From: an uncultured Blastocatellia bacterium
Lineage (GTDB): Bacteria; Acidobacteriota; Blastocatellia; Pyrinomonadales; Pyrinomonadaceae
Direction: 5' to 3'
Assembly (NCBI GenBank): GCA_946480785.1
Contig: CAMLLD010000008.1
Location: 37,369 to 101,368, forward strand
DNA length: 64,000 bases
Part shown: positions 17,018-24,843 of the stretch, piece by piece
Numbering within the stretch: position 1 is the stretch's first letter
Layout: every line of letters begins with the position of its first letter
The notes under the pieces: model-generated
What the model was told of the DNA's origin: nothing
What the model saw: only the letters and a program-made list of their open reading frames with translations
Database searches by the model: none
Made by a program: the position numbers and the translations under genes

Positions 17018-18253
17018 ATGAAAAATATAAGTCTATTGAGCAGAGTGCTGCTTCTACTGGCCTTATTTGCCACCGCCGTGCTGGCGCAGGATGCCACGCA
17101 AACCCAATCACCCACGCCGACGCCATCGCCGGCGGCATCGCCGACACCGAGTCCCGCGCCATCACCACACGTCGATGGGATGCAAGGCCATCTCGAGTTG
17201 GATGACATTGTGGAGCTTCATATCGAGAACCTGGAGAAGTGGGCCGAGACTCACGACGTCAACAAACTCGTACCTTATATCAATGGCCGCACCATCCGCA
17301 GCAACTACCCCGACGAGCTTCATCTGGAGCGGGGCCGCGTGATCTTTCACTTGCAGATCACGCCGGAGAGCAAGGACGCATGGACCGATCTACTCGGTGA
17401 GCCGAGCGCGACAAAACGCCCTGTCAGCCTGAGCGCGGGATTAGAAAACGGATCGGCGTTCGATACGATTTACGGAAAGGACAACACAGTTCCGCTAACG
17501 GTGATCTCTCCCGTTTACGGCATCGTGGCCGTCGCCGTGATTCTGGTCACGCTTATTCTTTTGCTCTGGCTCGCGCGCAAGACGAACATCATTCGTGAAC
17601 CCGGGCCGCCCGCGGTTTCAGGCAAACGCCGCCCCTACAATCTCGGCCGTGCGCAAATGGCGTTCTGGTTCTTCCTCATCTACGCCTCGTACATGACCAT
17701 CTGGCTAATCACGAACGCCCTCGACACGATTACTTCTTCGCTGTTGGCGTTGATGGGTATCAGCGCGGGCACGGCGCTCGGCGAAGCGCTGATCGACAAT
17801 GGCAAAGACACATCGAAGACGAACACGGTGATCGAGCTCACGTCAGAAAAACAGGCGATCGAACAGACCATCGTCCAACTCCAGGCGCAGGTCGACGCCA
17901 TCAACACGTTGTCAGCGCCGACTGTCACTGACCAGGCAAATCGTGACGCCATCAACCGGCAACTCATCGACGGCCGCACGCGCATCGGCCAGATCGATCA
18001 ACAGTTGTACTCGCTGACCGCTGAGAGCGCGCCGACGGTGTCGCAGGGTTTCCTGCGCGACATTCTCTCCGACGGCAGCGGTTACAGTTTTCATCGTTTC
18101 CAAATCTTCGCGTGGACGATTGTGCTCGGGATCATTTTCGTCTCCTCGGTTTACAATAGCCTCAGCATGCCGGAGTTCAGTCCGACCTTGTTGGGGTTGA
18201 TGGGACTGAGCGCCGGCACGTATATCGGGTTCAAGTTTCCGGAGCAGAAGTAG
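17018..18253 (+). CDS. Membrane protein with internal helix duplication
   Basis: The 411-aa protein has a signal sequence (SRVLLLLALFATAVLAQ), a Pro/Ser/Thr linker (TPTPSPAASPTPSPAPS), a soluble domain of about 110 aa and a membrane helix (ISPVYGIVAVAVILVTLILL). Two similar helix-pair units follow: RAQMAFWFFLIYASYM with LLALMGISAGTALGE, and RFQIFAWTIVLGIIF with LLGLMGLSAGTYIGF. A polar helical stretch (about 270-350) separates the units. I do not recognise a named family and no catalytic motif is visible. The ATG at 17018 has CAGGTG at suitable spacing; a GTG at 17012 is the alternative. The next gene follows after 8 bases, so they may be co-transcribed. Confidence 0.85.
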   Translation: MKNISLLSRVLLLLALFATAVLAQDATQTQSPTPTPSPAASPTPSPAPSPHVDGMQGHLELDDIVELHIENLEKWAETHDVNKLVPYINGRTIRSNYPDELHLERGRVIFHLQITPESKDAWTDLLGEPSATKRPVSLSAGLENGSAFDTIYGKDNTVPLTVISPVYGIVAVAVILVTLILLLWLARKTNIIREPGPPAVSGKRRPYNLGRAQMAFWFFLIYASYMTIWLITNALDTITSSLLALMGISAGTALGEALIDNGKDTSKTNTVIELTSEKQAIEQTIVQLQAQVDAINTLSAPTVTDQANRDAINRQLIDGRTRIGQIDQQLYSLTAESAPTVSQGFLRDILSDGSGYSFHRFQIFAWTIVLGIIFVSSVYNSLSMPEFSPTLLGLMGLSAGTYIGFKFPEQK

Positions 18254-18261
18254 ACTCGAAT

Positions 18262-18588
18262 ATGGAACGGCGGGGAGCGGAGATCGAGCCACGGGAGATC
18301 AAGCAGGAAGACGACTCGACGTTGAGTATCCTGTGGGGCGACGATCGCCGTTGCCGTTATGGCGCCGCCGAACTGCGGCGCGCCTGTCCGTGTGCACAGT
18401 GTGTGAATGAGTGGACGGGTGAACGCATGTTGAAGCCCGAGAACATTTCTGAGAATATTGAAATCCGCGATCTCAGCCTGGTTGGGCGTTACGCCATCAA
18501 TTTTCGCTGGAGCGACGGACACGAAACAGGCATTTATAGTTTTCGCTATCTGCGCGAGCTGTGTGAAGCTCAGGACACGGGGTCTTAG
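18262..18588 (+). CDS. DUF971 protein (gamma-butyrobetaine hydroxylase-like N-terminal domain)
   Basis: The 108-aa protein is a stand-alone DUF971/GBBH-like_N domain: TLSILWGDDRRCRYGAAELR, then CPCAQCVNEWTGER, then LVGRYAINFRWSDGHETGIY and SFRYLRELC. In eukaryotic enzymes this domain sits before a 2-oxoglutarate dioxygenase; bacterial single-domain forms are often linked to Fe-S or metal handling, but their exact role is uncertain. The CPCAQC cysteine cluster is a likely metal site. It lies 8 bases after the duplicated-helix membrane protein and 13 bases before a small CxxC protein. Confidence 0.88.
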   Translation: MERRGAEIEPREIKQEDDSTLSILWGDDRRCRYGAAELRRACPCAQCVNEWTGERMLKPENISENIEIRDLSLVGRYAINFRWSDGHETGIYSFRYLRELCEAQDTGS

Positions 18589-18601
18589 TGAATAGAGGTT
18601 T

Positions 18602-18874
18602 ATGAACGAGCGTGATTTTTTCAACGAGAAGGAAGAAGTAAAGAAAGCGGTCTACAGTTGTCCTCACTGCCGCGAGCGAGGCGAGTATGACGTGAGGTGG
18701 TTGAAGCGGACGAAGAAACCGCAACCACCGCGCGGCATGAACGAAATGGATCGCGCTCGCTTTCAGAAATCGCGGGACTATATGGTTAGGATCGACGACA
18801 TGTTGGCCTGTCGAAACGTTCGCTGCCGCCGGCGCTTCGAGATCCCCAGCTCTCAATCCGTAGTCTTCATCTGA
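18602..18874 (+). CDS. Small putative zinc-ribbon protein
   Basis: The 90-aa basic protein has two CxxC-like knuckles about 50 residues apart (YSCPHCRERG and ACRNVRCRRRFE), the spacing of a zinc ribbon with a long insert. It has no signal or membrane segment and is probably cytoplasmic. It follows the DUF971 gene by 13 bases. I do not recognise a named family; a nucleic-acid or protein-binding adaptor would fit, but this is inference. Confidence 0.7.
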   Translation: MNERDFFNEKEEVKKAVYSCPHCRERGEYDVRWLKRTKKPQPPRGMNEMDRARFQKSRDYMVRIDDMLACRNVRCRRRFEIPSSQSVVFI

Positions 18875-18996
18875 CGAGAAAACCCGACACCCGTCGGATC
18901 GATCTCTCGCTGTTTTCTCTGGTTTCCTGCGAAATACTGGGATTATAGCTGGCTCGGGCTTTGCACTCCGGCCTGCCGCAAGGAAACCGGAGAACC

Positions 18997-19695
18997 ATGA
19001 CTGAAAGCCAACAATTCGCGGGCGCGACCAAGTCGAACAATTCGTTTCTAACACCTTTCGAGCGGCGACTCGCTCCGAAGGTGCTGCCGCTGATTCCATC
19101 CTGGCTCGAGACGTATCACCTGACGATGCTGACGCTCGTCTGGACGGCGCTGATTCTGTTGTTCTCCAATTGGGCGGCCAAAGACCTGCGCTGGCTGTGG
19201 GGTGTGTCAGCGATGGTCTTTATGCAATACGTGACCGACCATTATGACGGAAAAGTCGGCAAGTATCGCGGGACCGGGCTGGTGCGTTGGGGCTATTACA
19301 TGGATCACCTGCTCGACTACTTTTGGCTCTGCTCGATCATTGTGGGTTACGCGTTCATCCTGCCGGAACGGTCGCGTTATCAGATACTGATCCTGCTCGT
19401 GATCGTGTCGGGTTACGAGGTGAGTACGTTTCTGGCGTTGACCGCCACGGATCGGTTCAAGATCAGCTATCTGCGGCTGGGGCCTACTGAATTTCGGATA
19501 GCCATCATCATAATCAACGCCTTGTTAGTCCAGTACGGAACGCGGAAGATGATCGGCGGTTTGAAATACGTGAATATCGGCGGGGCCATCTGTCTCGCGC
19601 TGATGGTTTACAAGACTCACAAGGCGATTTGGGCGCTGGATATGGAGCAAAAGCGCGCGCTGGGTAGCGAAAGCGCCACGCCTCTGTCTCGCTAA
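18997..19695 (+). CDS. CDP-alcohol phosphatidyltransferase-like membrane enzyme
   Basis: The 232-aa protein has about six membrane helices and the signature of CDP-alcohol phosphotransferases: TDHYDGKVGKYRGTG, then GYYMDHLLDYF, i.e. D-x2-DG...R...G-x3-D-x3-D. Enzymes of this type join an alcohol head group to a CDP-activated lipid (or the reverse) in the membrane. The motif has Lys-Val after DG where Ala-Arg is commonest, so the substrate may differ from classic phosphatidylglycerol or phosphatidylserine synthases. The ATG at 18997 has AAGGAAACCGGAG before it; the upstream TTG at 18961 is less likely. Confidence 0.85.
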   Translation: MTESQQFAGATKSNNSFLTPFERRLAPKVLPLIPSWLETYHLTMLTLVWTALILLFSNWAAKDLRWLWGVSAMVFMQYVTDHYDGKVGKYRGTGLVRWGYYMDHLLDYFWLCSIIVGYAFILPERSRYQILILLVIVSGYEVSTFLALTATDRFKISYLRLGPTEFRIAIIIINALLVQYGTRKMIGGLKYVNIGGAICLALMVYKTHKAIWALDMEQKRALGSESATPLSR

Positions 19696-19929
19696 ACGCC
19701 ATATCGTCACGGGTGGCTGTACGGTTAACGACCGGCGCATCCTCTTCTCCCTCGAAAAGGCGCGAGTTTAGTGACCCTTTTTACGCTGCGATTGCGCGTT
19801 AGCGGATGTGGCCTCTTCTTTGCAAGCCTAACGGCGACTCAGCGTTCTTAGTTTGATAAATCGGGAACTGTGTGGCGAGAAATTCGTTGGATACGACATA
19901 GATTCCAGCGAACAACTCGGTTAATTAGC

Positions 19930-20139
19930 ATGTCTGAGAAGAAACAAATTCGAATAGTGAAAAAGGGTGAAAAGATCCGCCCGGCAGTCAAAGCGAAAAC
20001 GAATACCGCCCGCGAAACGGCGCGCGATATGGTTGAGACCGTGACCAATTGGGTTAATGAGTTTCAGCAGCGTCGCCGCGCAGAGACCACGAACGCGCTC
20101 AGAATTCTCTCCAAGACGCCTCGTGGCAGCGAAGCCTAA
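19930..20139 (+). CDS. Small basic hypothetical protein
   Basis: The 69-aa protein starts MSEKKQIRIVKKGEKIRP and continues as an amphipathic helix (ETARDMVETVTNWVNEFQQ) with an Arg-rich end. It has no membrane segment and I do not recognise it. The ATG is preferred over the in-frame GTG at 19870 because the coding-like character begins there. It might be a nucleic-acid-binding or ribosome-associated peptide, but that is only a guess from its charge. Confidence 0.55.
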   Translation: MSEKKQIRIVKKGEKIRPAVKAKTNTARETARDMVETVTNWVNEFQQRRRAETTNALRILSKTPRGSEA

Positions 20140-20288
20140 TCAAGCTACTGGCAAACTGTAAAAGTCGCAAAGACTCGGTGACTTGGTGGATCCTCTTTCA
20201 GCCGGAGGTGTATTCGTTGACACCGGCTTGCGCGCGGCGCTAGCATCGCCGCAGATCCGCTTATAAGAAGGTGAGTGGAGGCGCTGAT

Positions 20289-20480
20289 ATGGCTAGACGA
20301 GGTTCTCCGCCGAAGTCGAAGCGCGTGCAGGCGAGGCCTGTGTTTGACAGCATACGGAAACCCGTGGCGCCTCCGGGACATCCTCTGTCGCGCGCGAAGC
20401 CGGACGAAGTCGCGCGGCCGGCGCAAAGGAAGGCGAAGCATAAGCGACGTCCGGACGAGTCGAATGGAGATGAGTCGTGA
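20289..20480 (+). CDS. Small Lys/Arg/Pro-rich hypothetical protein
   Basis: A 63-aa, very basic and probably disordered protein (PPKSKRVQARP, AQRKAKHKRRPDES). The ATG at 20289 has AGTGGAGG about 8 bases upstream, which supports translation. No family is recognised. It ends 36 bases before the dinB-like gene, so it may share that transcript. Confidence 0.5.
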   Translation: MARRGSPPKSKRVQARPVFDSIRKPVAPPGHPLSRAKPDEVARPAQRKAKHKRRPDESNGDES

Positions 20481-20516
20481 GTTTCGTCTTGAATTTCGTC
20501 TGAAGGAGTCACTCCG

Positions 20517-21068
20517 ATCACCACACCCGCTGAACGATTCATCGCCTGCGCTCGACAGTTTCTCGTCGACGACTACTTGCCGAAAATCGAACGCTGTCTG
20601 GAGCGTTTGACGGACGAGCAGATCTGGTGGCGTCCGAACGAAGAGTCAAACAGCATCGGAAATCTGGTGCTGCATCTCTGCGGCAACGCGCGGCAATGGA
20701 TCGTGTGCGGCGTCGGCGGCGCAGTGAGCACGCGCGATCGTGATGCGGAGTTCGCACAACGTGAAACGATCGAGCGCGATCGATTGTTGAGTCTGCTGCG
20801 CACGACGCTCGCGGACGTCGACTCAACCTTGCTCAACCTCGTTCCAAAGCTGGACGATCCAAAAACACTCCTCGCACGCCGCACAATTCAAAGCTCTGAG
20901 GTCGATGTACTCGAAGCAATCTTCCACGTCACCGAACACTTCTCGATGCACGCTGGACAAATTTTCTTGCTGACAAAGTTACTCACCGCAACCGACCTAC
21001 AGTTCTATGATTTCGAAGCCGATGCACCAGTTGAGCGCTGGCGTTCTGGTGCCTGTAGTTCGTCTTAA
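20517..21068 (+). CDS. DinB-superfamily protein without a normal start codon
   Basis: The frame is open from 20493 and encodes a full DinB/YfiT-type four-helix bundle: PAERFIACARQFLVDDYLPK, EQIWWRPNEESNSIGNLVLH, and FHVTEHFSMHAGQIFLLTKL. The His residues of LVLHLCG and of VTEHFSMHAG would form the metal site. The family includes metal-dependent thiol transferases and hydrolases. The first usual start codon, TTG at 20577, lies inside helix 1. An AAGGAG ribosome site (20503-20508) points instead to ATC at 20517, exactly where family proteins have MTPAE. Either ATC is used, or an ATG was mutated or misread. The C-terminus (FEADAPVERWRSG) also looks slightly altered. Confidence 0.7.
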   Translation: MTTPAERFIACARQFLVDDYLPKIERCLERLTDEQIWWRPNEESNSIGNLVLHLCGNARQWIVCGVGGAVSTRDRDAEFAQRETIERDRLLSLLRTTLADVDSTLLNLVPKLDDPKTLLARRTIQSSEVDVLEAIFHVTEHFSMHAGQIFLLTKLLTATDLQFYDFEADAPVERWRSGACSSS

Positions 21069-21343
21069 ATGCCCCGTGAAAGTACTGAACGCTTTTGAGG
21101 AGAGGAGATCTCGGCTTCCCTGTGGGGGGCGTGTCTCCAGTCGACTCACCTAAACTATAAGCACTTGGGTTGGGAGGACTTCAGTAACTCCTTATCGGGT
21201 CGCCTGTGATTGCTTGAGGTTATTGCTAGCCCTTTCGCAGGGCCGGGCAGAATAACCCTCTTTCCATTAGACGGCCAAGCTATATATTATCTTGCCTGAG
21301 GCAAGCCTCGTCAGAACACCGTTTTTCCGGTATAACGAGTCAA
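21069..21343. other. Gene-free stretch with nested inverted repeat
   Basis: No credible gene is seen. The stretch contains a two-level inverted repeat: GGTTATT (21218-21224) with AATAACC (21251-21257), enclosing GCCCT (21229-21233) with AGGGC (21239-21243). A shorter stem CTTGCC/GGCAAG lies near 21291-21305. TATATATTATC around 21281 could be a -10 region for the following gene, with a weak TTTCCA upstream. G+C falls here relative to the dinB-like gene, so this may be the left junction of an acquired segment. Confidence 0.45.
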
Positions 21344-22660
21344 ATGGAACAGTCCCTAACAGAGATTAAGAACCGTCGCGACTTTGCCGAAGCGTTCGAC
21401 ATTGCAATGGCGGGCGCAGATCAATCTCTGCGCAGCATCTGGCAATTTGGCAAGGATCAAAATCTCCCAAAGACGTATTTAGTAGAGTTCCATCCGAATG
21501 TTAATGACCACTTTGCTGAGAGGTGGACAACAGAACAGTTGTTCTTAACGCTGGCCCAAGGGGGCGAACAGTTTGGAGCTATGGTCCGTCGAACCGAGGA
21601 TGACTCGCTGTTATACCTTTCGCACACTGAACAGAGCCATTCAGCTGAGTTCATAATCGATGCTCTAAACCCGCGGTTCTTAGCATTCCATACGCTGTCC
21701 AATGCCAAGTCAACGGACAGATTCATTCTTGAGCGGTTAACGCATCACCATACTGCATTTGATTCGTTTTGGCTCCCTGTCAGTCTCTTGGAAGGTGTAG
21801 AAAAACGTGAACAGGTAACAGGTTGGGAAGCCTCTTTTGAGCCTTTAATGAATGGGCTGGATTTTTCTCCAGACGATCACGATGACGATGACATTGACGA
21901 CATTCATAGTTCGTTTTCTGAGCCCTTGGAAGCATTAGATGACGAGGTTCCTTCAAGCATCCCCTATCATCCGAGCCTTCGCATAAATATTTTACGACGT
22001 AATGCGATGAAAGCCTACAATCAGTTGAGGAATTCCAAAATATTACCTGATGTTCCTCTCAGTAGCATTCTTGCTGAGCGATACGACAATGAACTAGATA
22101 CAAAAGCGCGTGCGAGGATTAAGTGGAATGGCAAGGTGACAGGACGGGGCACGGACTTTTCAGCGTATCTCCAAATAGTCAATGGAACTCTTGATAACTA
22201 TGCGAGCGTTGTGACCTCATTAGAATCGAAGTACTGGTTGGGTTTATGTGCGCCGCAGCACGAGAAGGCTTCGGGATTTCGGCTTAAAGGGGAGCCATTC
22301 TGCATTACTTTCGAATCGGAGATTAATGTCGAATCTGTAGTTAACGGAATGTTCAATTGTAGGCCGCCATTTAGGTTAATGGGTGAGCCGCAGAAAATAT
22401 CTGAGAAATATTATGTGATTGATGCCGTGGACTTGCACGTTGGTCAACCACTAGCTATTGAAGTGTCCCCTTGGTTTATAAGAATTTACCTTTATGAGGG
22501 AACTTGTGGAAATACAATTGTACGCATTCTAAGGTCGTTGCAGCATTACATAGATTCCAACCTGTGGCACCCGCCACTACTGACTCAAAATCGCTCGGCA
22601 GATGATGGTGTTTCGAAGTTCTCAAGTACATCCTCCTTGAAACCGGAGGAACAAAGATAG
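21344..22660 (+). CDS. Hypothetical protein of an AT-richer island
   Basis: The 438-aa protein is soluble-looking, with no signal or membrane segment. Visible parts are an N-terminal alpha-beta region (about 1-180, with RTEDDSLLYLSHTEQSHSA and LERLTHHHTAFDSFWLP), an acidic linker (DDHDDDDIDDIH near 185) and a C-terminal alpha-beta region of about 220 aa (LRINILRRNAMKAYNQLRN, then WFIRIYLYEGTCGN). I do not recognise any of it. Codon use is clearly more AT-rich than in the neighbours (25 G+C of 60 bases at 22021-22080), a sign of transfer. It is followed by a broken zinc-ribbon gene and a PD-(D/E)XK-like gene; a two-gene system is possible but unproven. Confidence 0.8.
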   Translation: MEQSLTEIKNRRDFAEAFDIAMAGADQSLRSIWQFGKDQNLPKTYLVEFHPNVNDHFAERWTTEQLFLTLAQGGEQFGAMVRRTEDDSLLYLSHTEQSHSAEFIIDALNPRFLAFHTLSNAKSTDRFILERLTHHHTAFDSFWLPVSLLEGVEKREQVTGWEASFEPLMNGLDFSPDDHDDDDIDDIHSSFSEPLEALDDEVPSSIPYHPSLRINILRRNAMKAYNQLRNSKILPDVPLSSILAERYDNELDTKARARIKWNGKVTGRGTDFSAYLQIVNGTLDNYASVVTSLESKYWLGLCAPQHEKASGFRLKGEPFCITFESEINVESVVNGMFNCRPPFRLMGEPQKISEKYYVIDAVDLHVGQPLAIEVSPWFIRIYLYEGTCGNTIVRILRSLQHYIDSNLWHPPLLTQNRSADDGVSKFSSTSSLKPEEQR

Positions 22661-22821
22661 CAGAGTATAGAAAAGCGCAAGGGAGACACTTGGCACTGGT
22701 GCTCGAATTGTTCCAGTTGGCCGACAGGTGTTGATACGGACGAACAGGATGGAAAACCCACGAGCGGGCGAGCCATGTAACCGAGTGTCAGGCAAAGCAC
22801 CTTCATGGTAAGTGTCGATAA
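22657..22821 (+). pseudogene. Broken small zinc-ribbon gene (WHWCxNC...CxxC type)
   Basis: Three reading frames together spell a protein of about 53 aa: AEYRKAQ (from 22660), GDTWHWCSNCSSWPTG (22685 on, +1 frame), then ECQAKHLHGKCR* (to 22821). The WHWCxNCxxWP and CxxCxAK parts match a family of tiny zinc-ribbon proteins that I recall from environmental bacteria but cannot name. Each frame change is explained by one extra base: a third G near 22683, a third G near 22766 and a second C near 22789; together they add three bases. The start also reads ATA instead of ATG, after a good CGGAGGA site, and overlaps the stop of the 438-aa gene. This is either real decay or sequencing error in short runs. 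Confidence 0.65.
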
Positions 22822-22866
22822 CTTACATCACCGTCGAAATTCGCAAGATCAAAGACTATTGGAGCT

Positions 22867-23871
22867 TTGTGTACAGAATTGGTGTCGCAAAGACCATTAA
22901 CGTTGACTGTGGGATTAACCGAACTTCAACAAATCAATGCAATAATCGGTCTCAGCAAGAATATCGCTGGATGGCCGAGTACGTTGGCAGATCATAGATA
23001 CAGCCTTGATCGAATTGAACTCAAATTAACAGTTCCCGATCCATCGAAGCCGGGGATCAATCTTGTGATCAATCCTGATTTGCTATTCGTCTCTGATGAA
23101 CGCAACCATAGTCTAATTGTCGAATTGAAATCGGGTTCATATCAAGAGCATGATTTTGAGCAGTTAGAAAAAGTACTTACATTGACTGCCAGTCAATTGG
23201 TTAGATCTGGAAGAGTTACCCTTCAATATGCGGCCAGCGTTGGGACTCATCAGATTTCAGTCATGTTAGTAGTCAACGAAAACAAGTTGGCGGGGTTCAA
23301 GACAGCTTTAACAGCCTCTCCAAACGCGTGTTTGGTAAGTATCGGGACAAGCTTGATCCAAACGCAACTTGGTGCATTACGGGATAGATTGTTAGACAAT
23401 GAGTTCAGACGGGGCGTCGTCATTGCGAAAAAGTATTTACCCACCAGACTACTCAGAGTCCTTCCGACAACCAATCAGACAAAAGACATAAAGAGATGCA
23501 TCGTTGAAACGATACGCGACCTGTGGGTCAATAACGAACGATCAGTTAATCCTCAAAGAATCGCAGATAGACTTTTTAGCAATGGGATCTGGGCTTTATT
23601 TGATTCAGATGCTAAGAAGCGGTTCGTACGGATCGCGGAAGATGTGCTCAAAGACATGCGTGAGACTGAATTCAATCGGTATCTTCAACGGGTGCCTGGT
23701 GAGCGTCACGAATACAGATTACTTAGGCTGCCTGAAACCGAAGGAAGAGGTCTATTCCGAGCCCAACAGACTTTTCAAAGGGCAGTTCGCGAGTACAAGA
23801 CTCGTTTACTGAATGACGAGGACTATCGTGGACGATTTATTGACCAGTATACGTTAGATGACATTGTTTAG
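22867..23871 (+). CDS. PD-(D/E)XK nuclease-like protein
   Basis: The 334-aa protein shows the core signature of PD-(D/E)XK nucleases: NPDLLFVSDE (Asp71) and, 14 residues later, IVELKSGSYQ (Glu86-x-Lys88), in a strand-rich setting. The C-terminal half is helical (RFVRIAEDVLKDMRETEFNR). Such folds cut DNA or RNA in restriction, repair or defence systems, though some members are inactive. A TTG at 22867 gives the longest form; TTG at 22879 or GTG at 22882 would remove only 4-5 residues. Codon use is AT-rich like the 438-aa gene upstream. No methylase, helicase or ATPase is next to it, so it is not an obvious restriction system. Confidence 0.75.
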   Translation: MCTELVSQRPLTLTVGLTELQQINAIIGLSKNIAGWPSTLADHRYSLDRIELKLTVPDPSKPGINLVINPDLLFVSDERNHSLIVELKSGSYQEHDFEQLEKVLTLTASQLVRSGRVTLQYAASVGTHQISVMLVVNENKLAGFKTALTASPNACLVSIGTSLIQTQLGALRDRLLDNEFRRGVVIAKKYLPTRLLRVLPTTNQTKDIKRCIVETIRDLWVNNERSVNPQRIADRLFSNGIWALFDSDAKKRFVRIAEDVLKDMRETEFNRYLQRVPGERHEYRLLRLPETEGRGLFRAQQTFQRAVREYKTRLLNDEDYRGRFIDQYTLDDIV

Positions 23872-24185
23872 ATATTTTCGTCGCCTTGCGCCAACTCAAT
23901 TTGCTCAGTCATTGGTCAACCGCAAGTCCATCGTTCGCTAAACAACTGTCGATGGCATTTTACCAATGCACACCACTGAGGCGATGGAGCATTGAGCTCC
24001 TTCCATCTCACGGCCTGGCTAAGTAGGGAAATCGGACCAAGTTTGCTAGCGCTTTGGAAGCGCGAAAATGCGGGCCTCCGCTGGGGTGTCGCCAAACTTG
24101 CAACCGTCAAGAAGCCGTCAACCGAGGTTTAGCGAGTCTGCAAACAAAAGACAGCAAAGCGGTTGACGTTCCGCTTCCCATCACG
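23872..24185. other. Gene-free stretch, probable right junction of the island
   Basis: About 310 bases without a credible gene. The frame leading into the dinB remnant is open from 24054, but its first 44 residues do not resemble DinB. No terminal inverted repeat, direct repeat or tRNA end could be found by eye. Confidence 0.4.
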
Positions 24186-24257
24186 ATGCACACCGGACAG
24201 ATTATTTTGTTAACTAAGCTGTTAACCGCCTCCGATCTGCATTTTTATGATTTGTAA
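24186..24257 (+). pseudogene. DinB-superfamily C-terminal remnant
   Basis: The frame encodes MHTGQIILLTKLLTASDLHF followed by YDL and a stop. This aligns nearly residue for residue with SMHAGQIFLLTKLLTATDLQ plus FYDF in the intact dinB-like gene 3.2 kb to the left. Nothing upstream in this frame looks like the rest of the fold, so it is the tail of a truncated second dinB-like gene. The DNA of the two copies differs at many third positions, so they are old paralogues and not a recent direct repeat. Confidence 0.65.
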
Positions 24258-24379
24258 AGGGATGTGCCGGCCCGCAAACGAAGATGAATTACTGGCAATG
24301 GTATTCCTGTAACCCTTGCTCTCCCGCATGAGATGAGAAAGCTTCAGGGGTAGCCCTCAGTAGTGTACCTTTGAATCCA

Positions 24380-24835
24380 ATGCCTAAGACACGACCATTT
24401 GGTGTAATCGCGCTGATTATGCTCTTCGCCATCGGTACGTGTGCAAGTTTCATTTCGGCGGTGTCTCTCGCAGCTCCGGGGAGTTTTCTGGAGCCGATTT
24501 GGAGTCTCAATCCTAACGCGCAGGCAGGATTCACTCGCATCGGTTCCGCAGCCATAGTGCTTATGATTGCTGTTTGTATCGCGTGCACTTTCACCGCCAT
24601 CGGGTTGTGGCTGGGACGGCGCTGGGGATATTGGCTAGCCGTTGTGATGCTGGTTGTGAATCTTTGCGGCGATGTGGTCAACGTCATTACTGGCGCTGAG
24701 CCAAGAGCCATCATCGGTATCCCAATAGTCGGCGTCATCCTTGTTTACCTTCTGCGCAAAAGAACGAGGCACCATTTCAACACCTCGCCTATCTCTAACC
24801 GGCTACTACGCAGTAAGACTCGTCCTCAAAGCTGA
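24380..24835 (+). CDS. Small four-helix membrane protein, unknown
   Basis: The 151-aa protein has four hydrophobic segments: VIALIMLFAIGTCASFISAV, IGSAAIVLMIAVCIACTFTA, YWLAVVMLVVNLCGDVVNVI and IIGIPIVGVILVYLL. GLWLGRRWGYW lies between helices 2 and 3. This pattern is common in uncharacterised inner-membrane proteins and suggests no specific function. The ATG at 24380 is chosen over the in-frame TTG at 24371. The gene ends 9 bases from the stop of the convergent cytochrome gene. Confidence 0.75.
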   Translation: MPKTRPFGVIALIMLFAIGTCASFISAVSLAAPGSFLEPIWSLNPNAQAGFTRIGSAAIVLMIAVCIACTFTAIGLWLGRRWGYWLAVVMLVVNLCGDVVNVITGAEPRAIIGIPIVGVILVYLLRKRTRHHFNTSPISNRLLRSKTRPQS

Positions 24836-24843
24836 TTCTACCT

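Noticed and set aside
21218..21257. Inverted repeat considered as an integron attC site
   Set aside because: The required GTTRRRY/RYYYAAC core pair is absent.
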